Source: JAZNQN01 sp045590195
Lineage (GTDB): Bacteria; Bacillota; Clostridia; UMGS1883; UMGS1540
Length of the DNA stretch: 64,000 nt
Assembly (NCBI GenBank): GCA_045590195.1
Contig: JAZNQN010000044.1
Coordinates: forward strand, 142,845 to 206,844
Reading direction: 5' to 3'
Shown one piece after another: positions 41,036 to 48,448 of this stretch (the stretch's first letter is position 1; every line of letters begins with the position of its first letter). The position numbers and the translations under genes are program-made. The notes under the pieces were generated by a model. It saw nothing but the letters and a program-made list of their open reading frames with translations, did no database searches and was not told the DNA's origin.

Positions 41036-41833
41036 TCAAAATAACTTTTCCCATTTTTCAATTATACCCTTTAAAACCTCTTCGCTTCTCTCTCTGTCAT
41101 AAAAGCTTATTTCAAATACATAAGGTGCATTATAGCCGTTATCATCGAGAGTTTTTATAAGCTCTTTCCAGTTTATTATTCCGTCGCCGGGATCCCAGTG
41201 GCGTTCATCAATTCCGTCAAAATCAGAAAGATGAGTTGTAATTACATATTTTCCTGCCGCTTTAAGAAAATCAATATTATCTTCTTCCAGCAAATGATTT
41301 GAGTCAAAGCAAATGCCTATGTTTTCACGTTTTACATTTTCCATTATGTAAAGGTGTTCCGAAAGACCATTTCCCAAGCAGCGTGGCTTAAGTGTTTCAA
41401 CCGCAACCTTTATATTAAACTTTGCACAAAAATCGCAAAGCCCTTTAAGGTATTCTACAAAGTAGTCAAGCCTTTTTGCCCTGTCACAGGGCTCAACACC
41501 AAGGCTGCCGTGAATTACAACAATTTCTATGCCGCACGGGAGCATCATTTCGATTACTCTTTTTGTATTTTCAAATGTTTCATCCCGCACTTTTTTATCA
41601 AGTGATGCGGGAGCAAATTTATAATACCCTTCCCCGAAAGGCAAATGCAAGCTTCTTACTTTTACATTATATTTTTCGGAAAGTTCATATAATTTCTTGG
41701 CATTTTCTTCAAATTTTTCAAAGGAATCTTCATCATCAAAATTTGACCTGCAAAACTCAACGCAGGAGAAAAGCCCGCATTTAAAAACTCTTTCATCGGG
41801 AGTACTTATAGATAAGCCATATTCTTTTCGCAT
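41036..41833 (-). CDS. Sugar phosphate isomerase/epimerase family protein (TIM barrel)
   Basis: 265 aa of the xylose-isomerase-like AP-endonuclease-2 fold. Metal- and substrate-binding positions expected of the family are present: VAVETLKPRC (Glu), GICFDSNHLLEE (Asp, His), TTHLSDFDGIDERHWDPGDG (His, Asp, His), and a C-terminal FEISFYDRE (Glu). GAGGTAA site before ATG 41833. It sits 3 bases after trmD, at the place usually held by rplS, so it is transcribed with translation genes though its chemistry is carbohydrate-related. Substrate unknown. Confidence 0.85.
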   Translation of the reverse strand: MRKEYGLSISTPDERVFKCGLFSCVEFCRSNFDDEDSFEKFEENAKKLYELSEKYNVKVRSLHLPFGEGYYKFAPASLDKKVRDETFENTKRVIEMMLPCGIEIVVIHGSLGVEPCDRAKRLDYFVEYLKGLCDFCAKFNIKVAVETLKPRCLGNGLSEHLYIMENVKRENIGICFDSNHLLEEDNIDFLKAAGKYVITTHLSDFDGIDERHWDPGDGIINWKELIKTLDDNGYNAPYVFEISFYDRERSEEVLKGIIEKWEKLF

Positions 41834-41836
41834 AAT

Positions 41837-42577
41837 TTACCTCTTTTTCTGCGGCACCTGCGGTTCGCCGCCATCAAGCAGTTTTTTATCTTCTTTGGAA
41901 AGCTCAAATTTTTCATACATATCAGGGCGTTTTTTGGCCGTTCTTTTAAGGGCCATATATCTGCGCCACTTTGCTATCATACCATCGTGTCCGCTTAAAA
42001 GTATTTCGGGCACTTTTCTGCCGCGGTACTCCGGTGGGCGGGTATACTGGGGATATTCCAAAAGGCCGCCTTCGTGGCTTTCGGTTTCGCTGTTGCCTTT
42101 TCCAACAACGCCAGGTGCCATTCTTGAAAGCGAATCAATTATTGCCATTGCAGGAATTTCGCCGCCTGTTAAAACATAGTCACCAATTGAAATTTCCTCG
42201 TCAACAATTTCTTCAATAATTCTCTCGTCAACGCCTTCATAGTGTCCGCACAAAATAACAATATGCTCCATTTTTGCAAGCTCTTTCGCCTTTTCCTGAT
42301 TAAAAACACTTCCCTGAGGCGACATATATATAACGTGTGGTTTCCCCTCGCCTGCAACCGATTTGTATGCATCATAAATAGGCTGCGGAGCCATAACCAT
42401 TCCGCCGCCTGCGCCATAAGGGTAATCGTCAACCTTACCGTGTTTATTCTCAGTAAAATCACGGATATTTACAAAATTCATTTCTACAAGGCTTTTTTCC
42501 CTTGCTCTTCCAATTACGCTTTCCCCTAAAACTGCCTCAAACATTTCGGGAAAAAGCGTTAAAACATCAATCTTCAT
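41837..42577 (-). CDS. trmD: tRNA (guanine-37-N1)-methyltransferase
   Basis: SPOUT methyltransferase that methylates G37 of tRNAs reading CUN, CCN and CGG, preventing frameshifts. The SAM-binding trefoil knot is visible: ILCGHYEGVDERI, YVLTGGEIPAMAIID, PGVVGKGNSETES, LLEYPQYTRPPEYRG. Start placed at ATG 42577 (MKIDVLTLFPEMFEAV), which overlaps the rimM end by 11 bases; the frame extends two codons to a TTG. 246 aa is typical. Confidence 0.95.
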   Translation of the reverse strand: MKIDVLTLFPEMFEAVLGESVIGRAREKSLVEMNFVNIRDFTENKHGKVDDYPYGAGGGMVMAPQPIYDAYKSVAGEGKPHVIYMSPQGSVFNQEKAKELAKMEHIVILCGHYEGVDERIIEEIVDEEISIGDYVLTGGEIPAMAIIDSLSRMAPGVVGKGNSETESHEGGLLEYPQYTRPPEYRGRKVPEILLSGHDGMIAKWRRYMALKRTAKKRPDMYEKFELSKEDKKLLDGGEPQVPQKKR

Positions 42578-43061
42578 CGTCAAGTAATCCTTTAAGAGGG
42601 GTTATAATAACTTTTTTGCCCTCAACATCTATTTCTTTAACTACATCGTCAATTACAGGAATGTAATACTCCCTTCCGTTTCCTAAAACCTCGTAAACAT
42701 CGTTACTGCCCGTAGCAAAAACATCGCGTATTTCGCCTATTTTTTCGCCATCTTCCTTAAAAACCTCAAGGCCGATAAGGTCTACAATATAGTGCCTGCC
42801 CTTCGGAAGCGGAGGTGCATCTTCTCTTTTAACAAAAACGTCTTTTCCGCGAAGCGCTTCGGCCATATCCATATTATCAATGCCTTCAAGGCGCATTATA
42901 AGGTTGCCTTTATGCTCTTTTATGCCTTTTAAAGATAAAGGCTTACCGTCGATATAAACGGTTTTTATTTTTTTGAAAAAGGCTGGGCTGTCTGCAAGGC
43001 AAAGCGCCTTTACATCGCCCATAACGCCGTGAGTATTTACAATCTTAGCACAGTGTAGCAT
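42567..43061 (-). CDS. rimM: 16S rRNA processing protein RimM
   Basis: 164 aa. N-terminal RimM barrel (KIVNTHGVMGDVKALCLA) and C-terminal PRC-barrel (YIVDLIGLEVFKEDGEKIG to DEVVKEIDVEGKKVIITP). It assists maturation of the 30S head together with S19. It lies between the KH-domain protein gene and trmD, overlapping the latter, the normal Firmicute order. Confidence 0.94.
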   Translation of the reverse strand: MLHCAKIVNTHGVMGDVKALCLADSPAFFKKIKTVYIDGKPLSLKGIKEHKGNLIMRLEGIDNMDMAEALRGKDVFVKREDAPPLPKGRHYIVDLIGLEVFKEDGEKIGEIRDVFATGSNDVYEVLGNGREYYIPVIDDVVKEIDVEGKKVIITPLKGLLDDED

Positions 43062-43084
43062 TTTTTTCTCCTTAAAAATTCAAT

Positions 43085-43105
43085 AGGGGCAGCTAAGCCG
43101 CCCCT
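43085..43105 (-). terminator. Hairpin between the KH-protein gene and rimM
   Basis: AGGGGC...GCCCCT with an inner GC/GC pair and a three-base loop; one mismatch. On the minus strand no clean T-run follows, so it is more likely a processing or attenuating hairpin within the operon. It may let rpsP be made in excess of rimM-trmD. Confidence 0.55.
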
Positions 43106-43115
43106 CTTTTACACA

Positions 43116-43343
43116 TTAAATAATATCTACGATTACTTTTGTGTTTTCTTTTCCTGCTGCAGCTTTCATAACCGAGCGGATTGCTTTGGCAATTTTACCC
43201 TGTTTGCCAATTACTTTACCCATATCGCTTTCAGCAACGTGGAGTGACAAAACGGTAGCATCTTCTCTTATTTCTTCTGAAACTACTACCTCATCAGGAT
43301 ATTCTACCAAAGATTTTGCAATGTAAATGAGTAATTCTTTCAT
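43116..43343 (-). CDS. khpA: KH-domain RNA-binding protein (KhpA/YlqC)
   Basis: 75 aa, one KH domain with the GxxG loop in DMGKVIGKQGKIAKAIRSVM. In Firmicutes KhpA pairs with KhpB and affects cell size and RNA metabolism. It is in its standard place between rpsP and rimM. GAGGTGAAG site before the ATG. Confidence 0.94.
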   Translation of the reverse strand: MKELLIYIAKSLVEYPDEVVVSEEIREDATVLSLHVAESDMGKVIGKQGKIAKAIRSVMKAAAGKENTKVIVDII

Positions 43344-43354
43344 GCCTTCACCTC

Positions 43355-43591
43355 TTACTTAACTCTTTTAAGAAGAGCTTTAACGCTGTCTGTTGGCTGA
43401 GCACCTTTAGCCATCCATTCCTGAACTTTTTCAGTATCGATTTTAATTTCAGAAGGATTTGTCATAGGATTGTATGTTCCAACGATTTCGATAAATCTAC
43501 CGTCACGTGGGTAACGTGAATCAGCAACAACTACTCTGTAAAAAGGAGCTTTTTTCGCACCCATTCTTCTAAGTCTGATTTTAACTGCCAT
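43355..43591 (-). CDS. rpsP: 30S ribosomal protein S16
   Basis: 78 aa, full length. Conserved opening MAVKIRLRRMGAKKAPFYRV and ADSRYPRDGRFIEIVGTYNP. GGAGGTGAA site upstream. Lies 12 bases before khpA and 52 after ffh. Confidence 0.97.
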   Translation of the reverse strand: MAVKIRLRRMGAKKAPFYRVVVADSRYPRDGRFIEIVGTYNPMTNPSEIKIDTEKVQEWMAKGAQPTDSVKALLKRVK

Positions 43592-43643
43592 TTATTTCAC
43601 CTCCAAATTATTTTTAAATATATAAATCAAAATGATTTACAAA

Positions 43644-44978
43644 CTAAAACATAAAGCGCATTTTCTTTTTCATATTTTTAGCGCCTTTTCCTGTAAACTG
43701 CTTCATCATTTTCTGCATATCGCCAAACTGTTTTAAAAGCCTGTTTACGTCCTGAACCTGCATGCCGCAGCCTTTTGCAATTCTTACTTTTCGGCTTGCA
43801 TTTATAATATCGGGGTTTTCCCTCTCGCCCGGTGTCATCGATTTTATAATGGCGGCAACCCTGTCCATTTGTTTATCATCAATATTTACACCTGAGAGAG
43901 CCTTCTGGTTAAGCCCCGGTATCATTGACATAATAGACTGAAGTGAGCCCATATTTTTCATTTGCTCCATCTGGTCTAAAAAGTCGTTAAGATCAAACTT
44001 TTGCTGACGAATTTTCTGTTCAAGCTCTAAAGCTTTCTTTTCGTCAAAGGCTTCCTGCGCTTTATCAATAAATGTGAGCATATCGCCCATACCAAGTATT
44101 CTTGAAGCCATTCTGTCAGGATGAAAAGTTTCAATATCGCCTACTTTTTCGCCTATACACGAAAACTTAATCGGCTTTCCTGTTACGGCTTTTACCGATA
44201 TTGCCGCACCGCCTCTTGTATCGCCATCGAGCTTTGTTAAAACAATACCGTCAATTCCTATATCTTCGTTAAAGCCTTTGGCGATATTTACGCTGTCCTG
44301 ACCGGTCATCGCATCAACAACCAGCAAAACCTCTGTTGGATTTGAAACTTTCTTAATGTTTTTAAGCTCTTCCATCAGCTCTTCATTTATCTGAAGACGA
44401 CCGGCTGTATCAATAATTACTGTATCGTAAAGAGATGTATCGCAATCCTTTACGGCTTTTTCTGCAATTTTAATGGGGTTTGTTTCGCCTTCAATTTTAA
44501 AAACGGGAACTCCAACGCTTTCTCCCACAACCTCGAGCTGCTTTACTGCCGCAGGCCTATAAACGTCACAAGCGGCAAGAAGCGGGCGTTTGCCCTGTTT
44601 TTTAAGTAGCCCTGCAAGTTTTGCAGAGGTTGTTGTTTTACCGCTACCATTTAAACCAACCATCAAAATAACTGTTGGCAACTTTGGCGATACCGCAAGT
44701 TTTTGCTCGCAGCCACCCATAAGTTCAACAAGCTCGTCACGAACAATTTTAATTATTTGCTGAGCAGGCGTTAAGCTTTCCAGCACTTCGCTGCCAACTG
44801 CCTTCTCGGAAACTGTATTTATAAAATCTTTTGCCACCTTAAAGTTTACATCGGCCTCAAGCAGTGCCATTCGCACTTCTCGCATAGCTTCTTTAATATC
44901 TTTTTCAGAAACCTTGCCTTTTCCTTTAAGCTTTTTAAATGTGGCTTGCAGTTTTTCGCTTAAACCTTCAAACGCCAT
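43644..44978 (-). CDS. ffh: Signal recognition particle protein Ffh
   Basis: 444 aa GTPase that binds 4.5S/6S-like RNA and signal sequences to target nascent membrane proteins to FtsY. N domain 1-85; G domain with P-loop GLNGSGKTTTSAKLAG (~residue 108), DTAGRL and TKLDGDTRGG; M domain from ~300 with the methionine-rich QMEQMKNMGSLQSIMSMIPG and the RNA-binding SRKVRIAKGCGMQVQDVNRLL. Two bases after ylxM. The SRP RNA gene is not in this window. Confidence 0.96.
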   Translation of the reverse strand: MAFEGLSEKLQATFKKLKGKGKVSEKDIKEAMREVRMALLEADVNFKVAKDFINTVSEKAVGSEVLESLTPAQQIIKIVRDELVELMGGCEQKLAVSPKLPTVILMVGLNGSGKTTTSAKLAGLLKKQGKRPLLAACDVYRPAAVKQLEVVGESVGVPVFKIEGETNPIKIAEKAVKDCDTSLYDTVIIDTAGRLQINEELMEELKNIKKVSNPTEVLLVVDAMTGQDSVNIAKGFNEDIGIDGIVLTKLDGDTRGGAAISVKAVTGKPIKFSCIGEKVGDIETFHPDRMASRILGMGDMLTFIDKAQEAFDEKKALELEQKIRQQKFDLNDFLDQMEQMKNMGSLQSIMSMIPGLNQKALSGVNIDDKQMDRVAAIIKSMTPGERENPDIINASRKVRIAKGCGMQVQDVNRLLKQFGDMQKMMKQFTGKGAKNMKKKMRFMF

Positions 44979-44980
44979 AA

Positions 44981-45319
44981 TTATAACTCCATACTGCTGC
45001 GGATTGCAGCAACGCTTTTAAGAATATTATCTTTCGTTTCGCCGCCAAGGTTTGCGGCCTCTTTTTCTATTTTGTCACACTCTATTCCGATAAGCGCCGC
45101 AAAGGAGCACATACCAATTTTTTCTTCAAGGCTCAAAAGCCGCTCTTCGCCTTTTTTTATGGTATCTCTCACGCTTTGCCTTGTAACGCCAAGCTCTTCA
45201 GCAATTTCGCCCAAGCTTAAGTCTAAATTATAATACATATCAAGAGCTTCGCGCTGTTTTTCGGTTAAAGTGCCACCGTAAAAATCAATAAGAAGTGATG
45301 TGTTTAAATTATCTTTCAT
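44981..45319 (-). CDS. ylxM: YlxM-family helix-turn-helix protein
   Basis: 112 aa with a sigma-70 region 4-like helix-turn-helix: FYGGTLTEKQREALDMYYNL then LSLGEIAEELGVTRQSVRDT. The YlxM family is always next to ffh or ftsY and is thought to affect the SRP pathway; in streptococci it modulates SRP assembly. It precedes ffh by 2 bases and begins the SRP/ribosome operon. A stable inverted repeat lies just upstream. Confidence 0.92.
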   Translation of the reverse strand: MKDNLNTSLLIDFYGGTLTEKQREALDMYYNLDLSLGEIAEELGVTRQSVRDTIKKGEERLLSLEEKIGMCSFAALIGIECDKIEKEAANLGGETKDNILKSVAAIRSSMEL

Positions 45320-45332
45320 ACTAAAACCTCAT

Positions 45333-45364
45333 CAAGGTGTAAAGCTTTTTTACTTTACACCTTG
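45333..45364. terminator. Inverted repeat upstream of ylxM
   Basis: CAAGGTGTAAA (45333-45343) and TTTACACCTTG (45354-45364) are perfect 11-bp arms with a 10-base T-rich loop. No T-run follows the stem on the minus strand, so it may be an operator or 5' mRNA hairpin of ylxM rather than a true terminator. GTGTAAA also recurs once in the next 15 bases. Confidence 0.5.
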
Positions 45365-45381
45365 ATATTTTACACTATAAA

Positions 45382-47085
45382 TTACTCTTTGTCAAGTGTT
45401 TTTTTAATGTTTTCCAAAACTTCATAAGTTTTTGGCATTTTTTCAGTTAAATCATAGTCGTACCACTCGCTTTTTTCATCGCTTCCGATAAGCTGAATAT
45501 AACCCTGATGCTGGCCATAATCCTCTGCTTCGCCAAGGGATGCCCTGTCATAAATCATAGCGTCAAGCAAAGCGCTGATATCTTCTTTATCGTGTATCAT
45601 AAACTCGTCGTCCTGACCATATATGTTCACTCTTACCGCCACAACAGCATCTCTTTCAGCTTTAAGCTGCGGATATTTTGCCGCAAAATATTTTTCGTTT
45701 TTAGTTGCATCGTCAACAAATGGTTTAAACTGATTTTTGTCCATTTCAAAATGGCGGAAAACAGTTTTCCCGTTTTTAAGAACATAGCCAACAGATATAT
45801 GATCGTTATACTGCCCTTTGGGAACGCTTATTGCCGCATTGTGAAGCTTTATTACCTTTTCAATTCCCGTGCTGTCTTCAAAAACTGCGCCGTCGTTTCC
45901 ATGGTAATAATGAATTTTTTCTTCCGAAAGGCCAACTGCATTTTTGAAAACATTTGGAGAATTCATATCAAAATTTACATAAGCTTTTTCAATTTCATCA
46001 GCTTTTGGAACATAATTTGTAAAGCCCATAGGGTCGGCCGCCAGCACTCCTGCCATAATAACGCATATTAAGGCATAAACGAAAAAGCCTTTATAATTTT
46101 TCCAGAATTTAAGCGATTTTGTTAAAAGCATTTCTGCCGCTGCAAAGCCGATTACTGCAAAAAGCGCCGCTATAAGTATTCCTCCGCTATGGCCTCTGCC
46201 GTGTGCAAGCAGCAGATAGCCACCAATCATTGTACAAAATGTAAAACCATATTTAAATACAGGTTTTAAAAATTTAAATACTATTACATCTCCTGCCCCT
46301 TCGAGAGGACGTTTTTTATAAAATATTATTCCGAGAAATACAATAATTATAAACGAAACAATATAAATTAAAACCGCGAGAGGTGTTATGTCAAAGGGGT
46401 CAAAAACTTTCATTGCAGGTAAATTTAAAAGCTTGTCGTAAACCTGGTCGCTTTCTCCTGCAAAGCCGCGGAGGAAAATTTCCAGAACTGCCGTTATGAA
46501 ATAATAAAGAATTATCGGCAGAAAGTTAAGTATAACTGTAAATGCACCGTGAGCAAAAAAGTTGCCCGTAAACATTCCAACCAAAAAACAAATTGCAAGC
46601 TGTAAATATGAAAAAAGGAAATAATGGCCGCAAACTTTTAATACATCAAGTGCATCATATGGTGCAGCAACGCCGCTAAAAGGCATAATTGCAAAAAGCA
46701 ATAAAGCATTGATTATCATTGGAATTGCAATTATAATAAGGCCAGATACAAATCCGTTTAAATAAAAGCTTTCTCTTGTAAACGGAAGGCAATGGTACAT
46801 TGAAACAGAGTTTACGCGATTTAAATAATTTAAAATAAACATTCCTGCAATAATCGGGAAAGCTATGCCATATATTGCGCCGTGGCCTTCGAGCATATTC
46901 TGAAATATTTTTATATATTCTAAAGGCTCTCCCATATCGTGTGGCATATAATATTTTATCTGATTAAAAACGCCGTATGGAAGCATTAAAAACACATAAA
47001 TTGTCATAAGTGCCGCCATCCACCAGAAACGCTTAAGGTTTGTTTTTATAAGGCCTTTATTTAAGGTTAACGCTTTTAATTTCAT
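45382..47085 (-). CDS. ABC transporter membrane subunit (ABC-2/YtrCD-like)
   Basis: 567 aa. About ten transmembrane helices in the first ~330 residues (TIYVFLMLPYGVFN, FIIIVFLGIIFYKKRPLEG, and others), then a large soluble C-terminal domain of ~220 residues, probably extracellular (DAVVAVRVNIYGQDDEFMIH). It overlaps the ATPase gene by 29 bases and lies in a GntR-type operon, the layout of the ytrABCDEF-type systems linked to cell-wall stress in Bacillus. Substrate unknown. Confidence 0.82.
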   Translation of the reverse strand: MKLKALTLNKGLIKTNLKRFWWMAALMTIYVFLMLPYGVFNQIKYYMPHDMGEPLEYIKIFQNMLEGHGAIYGIAFPIIAGMFILNYLNRVNSVSMYHCLPFTRESFYLNGFVSGLIIIAIPMIINALLLFAIMPFSGVAAPYDALDVLKVCGHYFLFSYLQLAICFLVGMFTGNFFAHGAFTVILNFLPIILYYFITAVLEIFLRGFAGESDQVYDKLLNLPAMKVFDPFDITPLAVLIYIVSFIIIVFLGIIFYKKRPLEGAGDVIVFKFLKPVFKYGFTFCTMIGGYLLLAHGRGHSGGILIAALFAVIGFAAAEMLLTKSLKFWKNYKGFFVYALICVIMAGVLAADPMGFTNYVPKADEIEKAYVNFDMNSPNVFKNAVGLSEEKIHYYHGNDGAVFEDSTGIEKVIKLHNAAISVPKGQYNDHISVGYVLKNGKTVFRHFEMDKNQFKPFVDDATKNEKYFAAKYPQLKAERDAVVAVRVNIYGQDDEFMIHDKEDISALLDAMIYDRASLGEAEDYGQHQGYIQLIGSDEKSEWYDYDLTEKMPKTYEVLENIKKTLDKE

Positions 47086-47959
47086 AACCTAAACCTCCCA
47101 TCTCGTAAATAAATACTTCTTCCAAAGTTAGCGCAAGCATATCAAATATAAGCGGATTTACTTTTTTGAAAACTTCTTGTATATGCTCCCCGTCGCCTTT
47201 TATAATAAACAAATTAACGCTTCCAAAGCGGCTTTCGTTTACAATTTCAAGCTCACAGTAAATTTCATCGGGAACTTTACCCTCAAATGCCGCCTGAACT
47301 TTATGGAAGTTACCTTTAACATCATCAATACTCTTCTCTATAATTACTTCGCCTTCCGACATCATTCCAACATGGTCGCAAACATCTTCAAGCTCACGAA
47401 GGTTGTGGGAAGAAATTAAAACTGTTATTCCCCTTTCCGAAACATCCTGCATAACAGTACTCCAAACTCTTTTACGCATTACGGGGTCAAGCCCGTCAAC
47501 AGGCTCATCTAGTATTAAAATTTCGGGCATACAGCTTACCCCAATCCAGAAAGCAACCTGTTTTTGCATACCCTTTGAAAGGCGCGAAACCTTTCGCTTT
47601 GTATCAATTTCAAAAACGGAACCAAGGGCTTCAAATCTTTCCATATTAAAGTTTTTATAAATATCTTTGTAAAAAAGCGCCATTTCCTTTATTGAGTAAG
47701 ACTGAAAGAAATAAAGGTCGTCAGATATGTAAAAAATTTTTTCTTTAACCTGCGGGTTTTCACAAACATTTATTCCATCTATAAGTATTTCGCCGCTATC
47801 GGGCTTTAAAATTCCCAAAATGTTTTTAATAAGGGTTGTTTTGCCTGCGCCATTTGGGCCTACAAGACCGAAAACACTGCCCCTGGGAACAGTCATTGAA
47901 AGGTTTTTAAGGGCATAAAACCCATCAAAGCTTTTAGTAACGCCGCTAATTTTAATCAA
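47057..47959 (-). CDS. ABC transporter ATP-binding subunit (YtrB-like)
   Basis: 300 aa. Walker A GPNGAGKTTLIKNIL (~residue 37), Q-loop YISDDLYF, signature RLSKGMQKQVAFWIG (with LSKG instead of LSGG), Walker B ILILDEPVDGLDP and switch His in LISSHNLRELE. A C-terminal regulatory tail of ~85 residues follows. It is 5 bases after the GntR regulator gene and overlaps the permease gene. Confidence 0.93.
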   Translation of the reverse strand: MIKISGVTKSFDGFYALKNLSMTVPRGSVFGLVGPNGAGKTTLIKNILGILKPDSGEILIDGINVCENPQVKEKIFYISDDLYFFQSYSIKEMALFYKDIYKNFNMERFEALGSVFEIDTKRKVSRLSKGMQKQVAFWIGVSCMPEILILDEPVDGLDPVMRKRVWSTVMQDVSERGITVLISSHNLRELEDVCDHVGMMSEGEVIIEKSIDDVKGNFHKVQAAFEGKVPDEIYCELEIVNESRFGSVNLFIIKGDGEHIQEVFKKVNPLIFDMLALTLEEVFIYEMGGLGYEIKSVNLK

Positions 47960-47964
47960 CTAAA

Positions 47965-48324
47965 TCACACCTTTCCCGAAATAAGTTTAATAATTTCTTC
48001 TTCGCTCATACCAAGAAAACGAAGCTCGGCACATATTTTTTTAAGCTCTGCCACAAGTTCATCGGTTGGAGCTTTTTCCCTTGCATAATCTCTTGGCGAA
48101 ACAAAATACCCCTTCCCCCTCATAACAACTATAAAGCCCTCGCCCTCAAGCTCTTTATAGGCTTTTTGAATGGTATTGGGGTTTATTGCCATTTGCGCCG
48201 CCAAATCTCTTACCGAAGGAATTTGTTCCCCCTGCTTTAAACCGCCGCAAATTATAAGATTGCGGATTTTTTCTTTAATCTGCTCGTAAAGCGGGCGGTT
48301 ATCGCCAAAATCAAGCTGAAACAT
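47965..48324 (-). CDS. GntR-family regulator, YtrA subfamily
   Basis: 119 aa from ATG 48324 (AGAGGTGA site). N-terminal winged helix-turn-helix PLYEQIKEKIRNLIICGG, SVRDLAAQMAINPNTIQKA, and only a short C-terminal dimerisation helix, which defines the YtrA group. Such regulators usually repress their own operon with the ABC genes behind them and are relieved by cell-wall antibiotics or other signals. An inverted repeat AGTGTA-N13-TACACT lies directly downstream of its promoter. Confidence 0.92.
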   Translation of the reverse strand: MFQLDFGDNRPLYEQIKEKIRNLIICGGLKQGEQIPSVRDLAAQMAINPNTIQKAYKELEGEGFIVVMRGKGYFVSPRDYAREKAPTDELVAELKKICAELRFLGMSEEEIIKLISGKV

Positions 48325-48339
48325 ATTATCACCTCTCAT

Positions 48340-48373
48340 AGTGTATTATTACGCGTAGTACACTTGTTACACT
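48340..48373. promoter_or_regulatory. YtrA-type operator
   Basis: AGTGTA (48340-48345) and TACACT (48359-48364) form an inverted repeat with 13 bases between; a further TTACACT half-site lies at 48367-48373. It covers the start site of the GntR-ABC operon, fitting autorepression. Confidence 0.75.
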
Positions 48374-48374
48374 C

Positions 48375-48403
48375 ATAGTAGCATATAAAAAATTATTTGT
48401 CAA
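48375..48403 (-). promoter_or_regulatory. Promoter of the GntR-ABC operon
   Basis: Minus strand -35 TTGACA (48398-48403), 17-base spacer, -10 TACTAT (48375-48380) with TGC directly before it (extended -10). Confidence 0.82.
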
Positions 48404-48410
48404 CACTTTT

Positions 48411-48448
48411 TTGCAAAAAATAATAGAGAGTATAAACCCTCTATTATT
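48411..48448 (-). terminator. Terminator of the CocE-like hydrolase gene
   Basis: AATAATAGAG and CTCTATTATT form a 10-bp stem with a T-run on the minus strand. The hydrolase stop codon lies in the stem. Confidence 0.88.

Noticed and set aside
48340..48373. Reading the GTGTA repeats before the GntR gene as a terminator
   Set aside because: They sit downstream of a strong promoter, have 13 bases between arms and no T-run, so an operator is more likely.
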